NCBI RefSeq assembly: GCF_030445035.2
Contig: NC_080673.1
Coordinates: forward strand, 155,864,216 to 155,928,215
Length of the DNA stretch: 64,000 nt
From: Dasypus novemcinctus
Lineage: Eukaryota > Chordata > Mammalia > Cingulata > Dasypodidae
Direction: 5' to 3'
The position numbers and the translations under genes are program-made. Shown here in pieces: positions 23,557-36,000 of this stretch; within the stretch, counting starts at the first letter, position 1, and every line of letters starts with the position of its first letter. The notes under the pieces were generated by a model. That model worked only from the letters and a program-made list of their open reading frames with translations. It was not told the DNA's origin and ran no database searches.

Positions 23557-24057
23557 GCATTATGAAGAACCTCTATTTCAGAGTCGTTTCCATAGTTATA
23601 GGTCTTTCTTTTACTGGAACAATGCCAAGCACACTAAGAAAAAGCATTGTTTTATCCAATTCTGAGTGCCAATGGAATGGGTATCCTCTGATGAATTGTT
23701 CTTTTACTGGAAAGCATGCTATGCATGTGGACATATCACAGTCAGCAACCACAGTGGATAAAAGTTTCAATTTCATTAGACTTCTCTTACAGTCTCACAT
23801 GAAACAAGAAGAATGGAAAATAAAACATCTGGATCTCAGTAACAATCGCCTGTCAAAAATAACTTTAACCACTCTTGCATATTTACATAATTTGGAAATA
23901 TTAAACCTCAGCAATAATGCCATATACTCCATCTCATTAGATCCTCCAAGTCATAAGTCCTCGTGGGTGAAGCGCCATAGAAGCAGTGTTAGAAATGGGC
24001 TTCCATTTCTAAAGGTGCTAATTCTTCAAAGAAATAAACTCAGTGACACTCCCAAGG
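23557..24057 (+). CDS. LRRC66: LRRC66 first coding exon
   Basis: Acceptor TTTTTCCAG, then five bases and the ATG at 23562, the first in-frame methionine after the splice site and the start used by the family (MKNLYFRV). Encodes signal peptide, N-cap and the first LRRs (KHLDLSNNRLSKI, LEILNLSNNAI, LKVLILQRNKLSD). Donor GTAAGTA at 24058; the exon ends one base into a Gly codon. The frame stays open to 24242, so unspliced RNA would add about 61 non-family residues. Confidence 0.95.
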
Positions 24058-27000
24058 GTAAGTACAATTACAAAAGACAGACCAGAGCAAGAGACTATAA
24101 GTATGTGGAGAGTATTGTCTTATGTCAATATGAATTCCATGTTCGTTTTCAGTTTCGAGGAAATAGCTGGGAGCAAAGCAATTTGACCCACCTCAAGTAT
24201 GATAAAAGGAGTTTCTTAGTAAAATTTGAAATTTGTAGTTAAAATGTGTATGGTTTATAGTCAATCCATTAGTATAACTTACATTAAAGTTATATAGACT
24301 TGTTGAGAGACACTAGGAAGTATTTCAGGGCTAAATAATAATGTATGATTTGAAATTTTCTACTTAGATTATCATGTTTGTATTAAATGCAGAAAAACAC
24401 TGAGAAATAACTAGTTTGGATATTTATAGTAAGAATTTAAATTAAATGTGCTGCGATATTTATAATCTTTGTCTTCTTAGACTCCTCATATCAAAATCAG
24501 AGTTCCTTATCCTAGCTTTTCACTGGATTTCCCCCATATCCTCCTATAATAGTAAGTTCTCATCCATTTTGACTTTCAGTAGTCTATCTGATCAAATGTC
24601 TTAACTAACAACCTAATGTTTTATTTTAACAATTTGTCAGGTTCATAAGGCAAAACTTTCTTTGCCCTTTTTATATTCCTGAGTGCTAGACAACTTCCCT
24701 TTCTTGTTTGTTTTAGTCTTGGTCACTATTTGCTAAATGCATATTTTAAATTAGACACAACACTACATATTTAATAAATATTGTATTAATTCATTATTAG
24801 AAAGTGTATCTGTAAATAAATGTCTCTTTAAGTAACTATGCAAAAAAAAGATACAACACTAGAAAAGAAAGTATAAGGATATTGTCATCTTTCTCCATCC
24901 CAAACTATGCATATTTAGTTTTTCTCATTTTTCAGTCCGTACATTTCATATTTTTATTTTGTTTTGTTTTCTCCTTCCCCAGTTTCTGGCTTTGTTTTTA
25001 GTATCATTTTGGCAATAATGCCTGGCAGGTGAAGGAATGACTATTCCAGTCACCGTATCAGCTGAACTGTGTGAAAAGGGTGGGGAGTTTCTCCTCCTCA
25101 CCCTTTTCCGTAAAAGCAATGGTATTTTGTTTAGTATTTTAAGTGAAAATGAATCATATTTTATTTAATAATTTTGCATTGTTCTTATTATAATAGGAAT
25201 ACCTATTAAATTGTAGAGCTTCTATAATTTAAAGAAAAATTAAAAGCAAAAAAAATCAAGGTCACTCTTGTAGTATATATTCCAATTTATTCTTTATGTC
25301 TATGTATGCATTCATGTTTCAAAATTAGATCATACAATCTAAAATATTTCATAGCATATATTTTGAAATCAATATTTTGAATGTCTTATATAATTAACTC
25401 TCATAAGTAAAATTTAAATAGTTGAATAGTTTTCATTGTATACATATATCATAATTGGTTTAATCAAATAACATTTAAGTTACTTCCATTTTTTTGCAAT
25501 AATAATTCTTCAATAAGCATCATTATAGCTATACATATTGAAATAATATAACATGTTTTTAACTAGTATGGTAGATGTGAATCTCAATTTGCAAATTCAA
25601 GTGTACTAGAAATATAAACTTCTTTGGTCTATAACGCAACATAATTTCTGAATCTCCATTCCACTAGAGTCAATGAGGGGTTGTTTTTGGGGAACTTAAC
25701 CTTAATTCTTCATGGGCTTTCTTTCCCCTTCCTTTTCCCAGATTTGTAAAACAGCTCTAGGATCTTATACCCTGACAAGGCATCAAGGTGTGTATGTGTG
25801 TGTGTATTCTTCACTCTCACTAATAGAGAAAATTTCTTTCTATTCATCATAGTTTTGCAAAAACTTTTTCCCCTTTGTGCTTCTTCAAAACCCTCTCAAT
25901 GTCCAGAAATTCCTTTCCCCTAAAGGTTTAGGCTTTTGTAAAATGAAAGCCAGAAAGACCTGTGATTCCTGTGCTTTCTGTCCTGCCATGTGCCTCCCTT
26001 AGGGCAATGAACAGAGAGCCTACTTTTTGCTTGAATGGAGAGAAATGGAAAGAAAAAATACAGGGAAGTAAAAAACTAATATGTCAAAATGTTATCCTAC
26101 CTCGAAAGTAAATAGAGAGAGAGAGTGGGAAGCAGATTTGGCTCAACTGATAGAGCATCCACCTACCATATGGGAGGTCCAGGGTTCAAACCCAGGCCTC
26201 CTGACCCATGTGGTGAGCTGGCCCATACGCAGTGTTGATGCACGCAAGGAGTGCCCTGCCACGCAAGGGTGTCCCCCACATAGGGGAGCCCCACGTGCAA
26301 GGAGTGCATCCCACATGGAGACCCACCCCATGTGAAAAAAGCACAGCCTGCCCAGGAGTGGCACTGCACACATGGAGAGCTGACGCAGCAAGATGATGCA
26401 ACAAAAAGAGATACAGATTCCCGGTGCTGCTGACAAGAATGTAAACGGACACAGAAGAACACACAGCAAATGGACACAGAGAGCAGACAACGGGGGTGGG
26501 GGGGAGGAGGGGAAAGAAAGAAATCAATCAATCAATCTTAAAAAATAAAAAAGAGTAAATAGAGAAGTGCTCTACCTCTCTTTAAGACAGTTGAATTCCC
26601 CAAGGCTAACTAGGAGTTGGGGCTAATACAGTTCAATTTAAGGAACAAATATCCCTATAAAATGCCAGGGAAAATGTTAAACTTGCAAAGGTAAAAAAAC
26701 AAAACAAAGCAAAAAAAAAAAAAAAAAAAAGTGAAATGGGCAAACCCTGTATCTGAAACTCTATTAGAATTCAAGCAAACGAAATCATAAAGAAGTGAAT
26801 GAAATAGATAGGTGATAGAAGCCAAATGTAAGCTCTGAAACTAGTTGGGTATAATCAAGAGTCCTTTTATCAATAGCATTTTGTGGTTTGAATTATTTTA
26901 CCATAATCATCAAACATTTTTGGTTTTTACCAGGATGAGTTCCCTTCAACATCCCTCCCCAATTTATATTTCTGTGACTATGGTTGGGTAACTCTGACTT

Positions 27001-30000
27001 TAAAATCCCATTTTGGAGGGTAAAAGCTGGTAAGAGTAGTGCTGCCTGGGGTATCATCCTATTTCTGTCCTTTTCTTGGTTTTTGCACACATCTAAAATA
27101 ATAAATTAGAGACATCTCAAAAAGCAGCAAGCAAGCAACTAGCCCTTGGAGCAGATGTACATTTATAAATCATCCTCCGCAGGTTTTTAAATGGTGACTG
27201 TTTATAGAAACAATGAAAAAGTTGCTTTCATTCAGGGAAGCCCACTTTTGTTAAGGGTGAAATATTACATCTGCTAATCCAATGTCAACTTATCTTTTGT
27301 CTTTGGTAAATCGTGATGTCGCCAATAAGCTTCATGTTGGGAAACTTCCAAAGAAGGTGCTGTCTATTGCAATTTACAAAACAGAAGCCAGCAGTGAATT
27401 TAACCTTAAGAATTCTTCCTCCTTCCTACCGTATTTTTGGAGTGCAGCAATAATAACTGAATAATCAGTTTTAAAAACATTTAAAGAACATTGAGATCAG
27501 TCTCCAATTAAATTGTCTCTCTCTCACCCTAGCAGTATTTTTGGAGTGCACACAGAGTATATGGAAATGTATCAGAACCAACATCTTATTGGGATTCCAG
27601 TTAACAAACCAGAAGCAGCAACCTTACATTAACCCACTAACTCCAGAACCCAAATTATAAATGTCTAAGAAATAAGACAGAATAATACCCGACTTTTTAA
27701 CCTGGTGGAATAATAAAACAAAACCAGTCTATTGCAAAAACAAATATGTTGTATTCTTTTATTGATAGGAAATTAAATAGTTTATCCTGATTGATTGTGG
27801 GTTGTAGAAATACCAATAATCAGTGTTCTCAAACCAATTCAGGTTCAAAAGTAACAAATGCGAAGCCAAACTCAGCATGTAAATGCAATGCCTTCCCCCC
27901 AGCGTGGGACATGACACCCGGGGATGAGCCTCCCTGGCACCGAGGGACCACTATCAACTACCAACTGATGATGCAACTGGAAAATGACCTCATACGGAAG
28001 GTTCAACGCGGATCAGCGGAATATCCCTGTCTACATAAAATAACATGACTTTAAAATGCTGTTTGACCTAATGTAAGGGGGAAATGGAAAGGAGAAATGA
28101 GTTTATATGGCTACGAGTCTCTAAAAAAGAGTCTGGAGGCTGTCAGAAGGATTGCCCTTATGCACAACTGAGCAGAGTCTGAGAGACAGATAAAGCAGAT
28201 ACAACCCCCAGATATCGGTTCCTTCGAGAGCTAAAGAGACCCATGGGAGTTATGGTCATGGCCGATGGGGTTAACTACCAGGTCAGATGGCCCCTCTTTG
28301 GAAATGGTGTTTATGTGTGATGAATCTGGACTCAGATGGGATCTCTCTTCATAAGACTTTCATGCTAATGTGCTGGAGGTGCAGTTAGTGTCGGGGTTTA
28401 AGATATATTTAGGGGAGTTGAATCTCTGGACTGTCAATGTGATAGCCAGGTCCTGAGCCTCAACAGACTCCAGCACCTACAATCTGACTTATTGGGCTCA
28501 CCACACTCAGCTAAGATGGAGTTGAAGAAGGACAACCACCACACCATGGAGCCTAGAGTGATTACAACTGAAAGTGGGAGGATTGCATCCAGCATCCATG
28601 TGGAATCTGAGCCTCCTCTTGACATAGAGATGCAATGGACACAACCAATCCAATGTCCACATAGAAAAGGTGGCATTGGATTGAGAAAAGTGGACATGAT
28701 GGCTGATGGGTATGGGGAAAGGCAGGAAGAGATGAGAGGTGGAGGCGTCTTTGGGACATGGAGCTGCCCTGGATGGTGCTTCAGGGGCAATCACCGGACA
28801 TTGTAAATCCTCACAGGGCCCACTGGATGGAATGGGGGAGAGTGTGGGCCATGGTGTGGACCGTTGACCATGGGGTGCGGGGGTGCCCAGAGATGTACTT
28901 GCCAAATGCAATGGATGTGTCATGATGATGGGAGGGAGTGTTGCTGGTGGGGGGGAGAGGTGGGGTGGGGGTGGTAGGGTTCAATGGGACCTCATATATA
29001 TATATATTTTTAATGTAATATTATTACAAAGTCAATAAAAATAAATAAATAAAACAAACAAAAAAACAAAAACAAAAGTAACAAATGTATCTAAGACATT
29101 AAGCTAAGAGGGGACAGACTCTCAGTTCACCTCTATAATTTGACCCAATTAAGCGCTGACCTTTTGAATCAATTATCTTATCCAAAACCGTTCTGGGTTC
29201 TACTCTTAATTCTCAATGTTCTTTGAACTTGAAACCATAAATACGATTTTATGTTTTCAAGGTATCAGATTTGGGAGAGTATTTAAGAAGTTCATAGTCC
29301 AAAGGGAGTGTTTACTAAGGTGCTATAATGTCTGGGCATCCCCATTGTGGCCTTTTTTTCTAATAGACCCTGGTCTAATTTCTTGGAAATAATAAAACTG
29401 CCTCTGGGAACTTAAATGCAAAGGTTAATCAAATTCCTGCCTGCCCTGGCCTATTTCATCATAAGAGAGCAGTTCAATAAATCAATCTTTTTCCACAAAA
29501 GCACCCCCTATATTTTCCTCCTGGCGTTTGACTCTGCTCTCCTAAAATATGGACTCTACCCTTTGATATCTAAGCCCCAGACACAAATGCATCTCACATT
29601 CTACTTCCCTCACATGAATACCCCCTGAACATTTATTCACCAAGCAAACATTTAAAATGAATAAATTTTCCCTCCCCTTGAGAAATGCAGCAAAGTATCA
29701 TGGAAGAGTTTACTCAAATTTTCCAACTCCATCTTGAGAAACTTTAAGCAAACACTTCTGTCCTGAGTTTCCATCCCAGAATTGGTGTAATGGTCACTTC
29801 CTTGTATTCAGGTATCCATTAATAATTGTAGGGGATGTTCATTCTCTTTCTGCAAATGTTCAGAGTTTATGAAGTTCAGAGTCCTCATCAACAATCTTGT
29901 TGCCTCTGTTCATATTCATGCAGTTCTGTAAAACACTAGAGACCGTCTTCCTCCACGTTCTGAGCATTCTCTGGTCTATTGTTTGGATCTCAGAGCCACA

Positions 30001-33000
30001 CAGTGGCAGCGGAAAGAGGGTTCTCTATTTTATCAGGGCTCTTGGTGGGAGGGAGCATCTGCCATCTAGAGTCAGCAGGAAAATTTTTCCCATATTGTAC
30101 AAATGCCCTAACCCTCAGTAACCCCCCTAAACATCCCTCAGCATGGCAGCAACTTGGGGTTTCCCATTTAGCTGGGCCCTGCCCACAGCCATGTGGGTTC
30201 TACTGTGTTGAAAGGATCAGCCCTCTATCCTTGGTGCCTAAGGCAGAAACCAGCACATAATAGAGACAAAAAATATTTGTAGGACGAATAAATGACTCTT
30301 TAAGGGTATCCAGAAAAATTCAAACCCTACATATCACCCTCTACATGCAATCGCCCTCTACATACATCATTTTCATGTTCTTGTCCTCGAAGCCTCCCTA
30401 AGCCTCTCTCAATTTTTCCCTCTGTAGTAATAGTATTATCTTCCCCCAAACTCTCTGAAAACTCCTGCCCCCTCTCCCATGGCACATGAGGCATAAATGA
30501 GTTGGGATGGATATTGAAGCTAGGTTCAGGAATGCTACGAGTGGATGGATATTAACACCTTTTGGACTTTTATGTTTCCAATACAGAGGAAATATCCATG
30601 TGAAATAAATTTGAAGGAAGAATTCTGTAGGTCCTATATTACTCATAAGCTATAAGTCATCTGTTGCAGTTTAGATCAGCAGACAAACAACCAGAAAGGA
30701 ATTACCCTTGTTAAACCACATTCAATAAACTATGAAAAAGCTACTTATTACTAATAACTCTCTGAGTGTAGAGTCTGTTTTGTTTTTTAAAAAACATATT
30801 TGTTCTTAATATCAAAGGAAAGAAATGATCATTATAGGAAAATAAGTATATATGTATATATAATCTGCCTTTCTTTCATCATTAACTTCTTAGAATATGG
30901 TCCTCCATCCTTATATACATATACATTTATTACATATTTTAAATTTTAAGTTCATATGGTGAATACTTTTTTTAACTTGCTTTTATTTATCTGCTTTTTA
31001 AAATTTTATGTATATCCTGAGTATTTACCCATACTTGGAAAATATTCAATGCCTTCAGATGGCTGCACAATGTATACCATATGTAGATGGACCATTATTT
31101 TTTTTGAACAACTGTATGAGATAGAATTTATATACATAAACTGCATGTATTTAAATGTACAAAAGTTTTGACATATGACCCATGAAATCATCACCACTAT
31201 CAAGATAATGAACTATCCATTACCCTGCAGTTTTCCTTGTGTCTGTTTGTAACCCCTCCTTCCTGCCCATCCCTCTCCCTATCAGGTATCCACTGATCTA
31301 CTTTCTGTTGATACATATTCATTTGTATTTCTATTTATAAAAATGGAATCATAGAGTATTTTTGGTCTGGATTTTTTCATTCAGCAAAATTATTTTGAGA
31401 TTCATCCATGTCATTACATTTAGTAATATTAATAGTTCATTCCTTTTTATTGCTGAATAATGTTCTGTTATATAGATATTCATTTACCTGTTGATGGGCT
31501 TTTGAGCTGTCTTTTCTATTGCAAATAAACCTTCTAGCTAAAGGGATGGGAAAGAATAAACCATGTTAATGTAAATCAAAAGAAAGCTGGAGTAGCTATA
31601 GTCATTTCAGACAAAGCAGACATCACAGCAAGGAAAATTATCAGTAATAAAGAAGAACACTATATAATGATAAATGGGTCAGTTCTTAAAGAAGACATAG
31701 CAATACTAAAAATAATACATATACTTAAAAGCAGAACATCCAAAGACATGAGGCAAAACTGAAAGGAAAATTAATTATAGTTGTGGACATCAACAACCCC
31801 CTGTCAACTGATAGATCAAACAGGCAGATGCTCAATAAAGATATAATTTACTTGAATGGGACTATCAGTCACCTTGATCTAAATGGCATTTATAGAATAT
31901 TCCATTCAACAACATGAGAATAAACATTCTCTTCAAGCTCACATGGAACATTAACCAAGGTAGAGCACATTTTGAACCATAGAACACACCTTAAATATGT
32001 TTGAAAGAATAGAAATCATACAAAGTATGTTGCCACTCCACAGTGGAAATAAACAAGAAATCAATAACAGAAAGATAGCTGGAAAAGCCCCAATTCTCTA
32101 GAAATTAAACAAAGTACCTCTAAATAACACATGGGTCAAGGAAGAAGTCTCAAGAGAAATTTTAAAATATTTTGAAATAAATGAAAATGAAAATACCACT
32201 TATCAAAATCTGTGGGATGAAGCAAAAACAGTGGTTAGAGAAAACTTTATAGCAGCAAATGCATTTATTAGAAGAAAAGAAAAGCTAAAGTCAGTAATCT
32301 AAGCTTCCACCCTAGGAAACTAGAGAAAGAAGAGTAATGTAAGCCTAAAGCAAGCAGATGAAAAGAAATAATAAAAATTTAATTAGAATTACTAATAAAT
32401 GAAATTAAAAACAGGAAAACAAGAAAACCAACAAAACCCAAAGTGCGTTTTTTAATATGATCAATAAAATTGATAAATCTTTAGCCAGGCTAACCAAGAA
32501 AAAGAGAAGAAGACACAAATTAACAATATCAGAAATGAAAGATATTGATTACTGATGACATGGACATTAAAAGAGTAACATTTAACAAAAAATATTTAAA
32601 AAGAAAAACAAAAATTAACATTAAAAGAATAACAAAACAAAGTCTTTATAGTGACATATGTTTTTATTTCTCTTGAGATAAATAACCCAGGAATTAAAAC
32701 ATATGTAAGTGTTTAACTTTTTAAGAAATGCCAAACTGTTTTGGAAAGTAATTGTGTACTTATGAATTCCCACCAGCATTGTATGAAAATTCCAGTTTTA
32801 CATCCTCAGCATGCCAGATACAGTCAGTCTTTTAAGTTTTAGCCATATTAATAAGTGTACTGTGGTTTATCATTGTGACTTTTATTTAGATTTCCCTAAT
32901 TACTAATAATATCTTTTTATGTGATTATTTGTCATCTGTTATCTTCTTTGGTGAAGTGTGAAATCTTCAGCCATTTAAAATTTTTTATTGTCTTTTAAAT

Positions 33001-36000
33001 TAATGAGTTTTGAGCATTATTTATATATTCTGGATACAAGTTCTTTAACAGATATGTAATTTGCAAATATTTTCTCCCAGTCTGTGGCTTGAGTTTTCAC
33101 TTTCTTAACAATGTTTTTCAAAGAGCAGAAGTCCTTATTTTTCATGAAGTTCAGTTCATTTATTTGTTATTTTATAGATTGTAATTTTGGTGTTGTCTTT
33201 AAGAAATTTTTGCCTAACCCAAGGTCACAAATATTTTCCCCTATGTTTTCTCTGAGAAGTTTTATAATTTTAGGTTTTGCATTTAGGTCTATGATCCATT
33301 TTGAGTTACTTTTTATATTTGGTGCAAAGAACATAAAGCAGTTTTAAGGATATACAGTTGTTCCAGGAACCTTGGCTGAAAAAACTATCCTTTCTCCACT
33401 GAATTACATTTTCACTTTTATCAATTATTAATATGATGGAAGCTCTTTCTGGACCCTCTATTTCCTTCTAATGATCTATTTGTCTATCTTTATATGAATA
33501 TCATACTCTTGATTACTGTATATTTATGTTTTCAAGTCAGATAATGTAAACCCTCCAACTTTGTTCTTTTTCAAAGCTGTTTTGACTCTTCTAGCTTGTC
33601 TGCATTTGTGTATGGAGTTTAGAATCAGCCTGTCAATTTCCACTGGAAAGCCTTCTGGATTTTGACTGGGATTGTGTTGAATCTATAAACCCATTTGGAG
33701 AGAATGACATCGTATCACTATTTCGTCTTCTGATACATAAATACAGTGCATCTCTCCATTTGTTTAGATTTTCTTCAATTTCTCTCAACAGTGTCTTATA
33801 GTTTTCTTTTTTCTTTTTTCTTTTTTTTTTTAAAAGATTTATTTATTTATTTAATTTCCCCCCCTCCCCTGGTTGTCTGTTCTTGGTGTCTATTTGCTGC
33901 GTCTTGTTTCTTTGTCCGCTTCTGTGTCAGCGGCACGGGAAGTGTGGGCGGCGCCATTCCTCGGCAGGCTGCTCTTTCTTTTCACGCTGGGCGGCTCTCC
34001 TCACGGGCGCACTCCTTGCGCGTGGGGCTCCCCTACGCGGGGGACACCCTTGCGTGGCACGGCACTCCTTGCGCGCATCAGCACTGCGCATGGCCAGCTC
34101 CACACGGGTCAAGGAGGCCCGGGGTTTGAACCGCGGACCTCCCATGTGGTAGACGGACGCCCTAACCACTGGGCCAAAGTCCGTTTCCCAATGTCTTATA
34201 GTTTTCAATGTGCATACACATATTTTGTCAGGTTTACCCTTTACATATTTAATATTTTGATGCTGTTGCAAATGAAAATTTTTAAGTTTTAAGTTCAGAT
34301 TGTTCATTCCAAGTATATAGAAATAAGGCGATATTTATATTTTGATCTTATATCTGGCAACCTTGCCAAACTCACTTATTCTAGTAGTTTTTAGGTAGAT
34401 TCCACAGGATTTTCTATAAAGAGAATTATAACATCTTCAGATGAAGACAGTATTACTTCCTTATTTCCAATCTGGATGCCTTTTTCTTGCCTTACTGCAC
34501 TGACTAAAGCCTCCAGTACTACCTTGGCTAAAAGGAGTGACAGTGGAAATCCAAATCTTGTTCCTGGTTTTAGGGGAGAAGCATCCAGTTTTTCATCATT
34601 AAGAATAGATTCCCTATATCAGCTCTTCTATTCCTACTTGGCTAGGATTTTTATGAGAATGGATGCTGGATTTTGTCAAATGCTTTTTCTAAATCTCTTG
34701 AATCATTTTATGCTTTTTCTCTTAAGTCTTAACATGGAGAATTACACCAATTTTCTAATGTTAAGGAAACCTTACGTTTCTGGGATGAATTCTACTTAGT
34801 CATGATGTATTACCCCTTTTGTATATTGATGGGTTTAATTTGCTAAAATTTTGTTAAGAATTTCTGTATTTGTGTTCATAAGGGATATTGGATTGTAGCT
34901 TTCTTTTCTTAGAATGTCAATGGCTGATATTGGTATAATAGAAAAGAGGATTTCATTGGATTAGTTTGGAAATGTTCCTCCTCTTCAACTTTCTGGACAT
35001 TTGTTTAGATTTGCTGTATTTCTTCCTTAAATGTTTGGTAAAATTAAGCAGTGAAATCATCTGAAATAGAGTTTTCTTTGTAGGAAAGATTTTAACTACA
35101 GATTCAATTTATTTCATCTAGATTGAGCTTTGGTTGTTTGTGTCTTGCAAGGAATTTTTCCATTTCATTTAAGTTATCAGATTTATTGGCATAAAGTTGT
35201 ACACAATGTTCCTTTATCCTTTTAATTTATAGAATCTGCAGTAATGCCACTTCATTCATGATATTGGTAATTTGTGTTTCTCTTTTTCCTGATTAGTCTG
35301 ACCAAAAGTTTATCAATTTTATTGTTTTTCCCAATGAACCAGCTTTAGTTTTATTGATTTTTTCTATCAACTTTCTGTTTTCTATTCATTTATTTCTTTT
35401 TTGATCTTCATTATTTCCTTTCTTCTGCTTACTTTCAGTCTCTGAAAAATTCTTGTTTTTCAAGTTTCTTGAAGTAGAAGCTGACATCATCAATTTGAGA
35501 CTTTCTTCTTTCATAATTTTCTGAATGAGTTAAGCTGGATTTTAAGTTTGGGTTCTGGAGGAGGTCAGGTGTGACACAACAGGAAACTGAGGTCATAACG
35601 TATGATCTAGAGATAGAAAAGTGTCATGAGGGGTTGATGGGAGGTGTGATTGGTTCGGGTGATTCAACTAGCAGGTGGGGAGCACATAGGCACAACAAGA
35701 AGGACCAGTGGGCTTGTGGCCCAGGGGTGGAGGTTTGTAGATTTTCTGTGGGAGTGAAGGATTGGTTAGTGTAGCAGTTTGATATGGTTATGAATTCCAA
35801 AATAGATATTGGATTATGTTTGTAATCTGGTCTGTACCTGGGTGTGATGAAGTTATGATTAGGGCTTTGATTGGGCCACATCATTAGGGCATTGAGTCCC
35901 CACCCCTTGGTGGATGAGCACTCACAGATAAAAGGCATGGCAAAGGACAGAGTTGAGGCTTTTTGATGTGGAGTTTGATGCTGAAGCCTTAAGCTGGAGC

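Noticed and set aside
28434..28923. Open frames of 104-138 codons on both strands
   Set aside because: They lie in the recent L1 3' region, which is GC-richer and has few stops by chance; no known domain.
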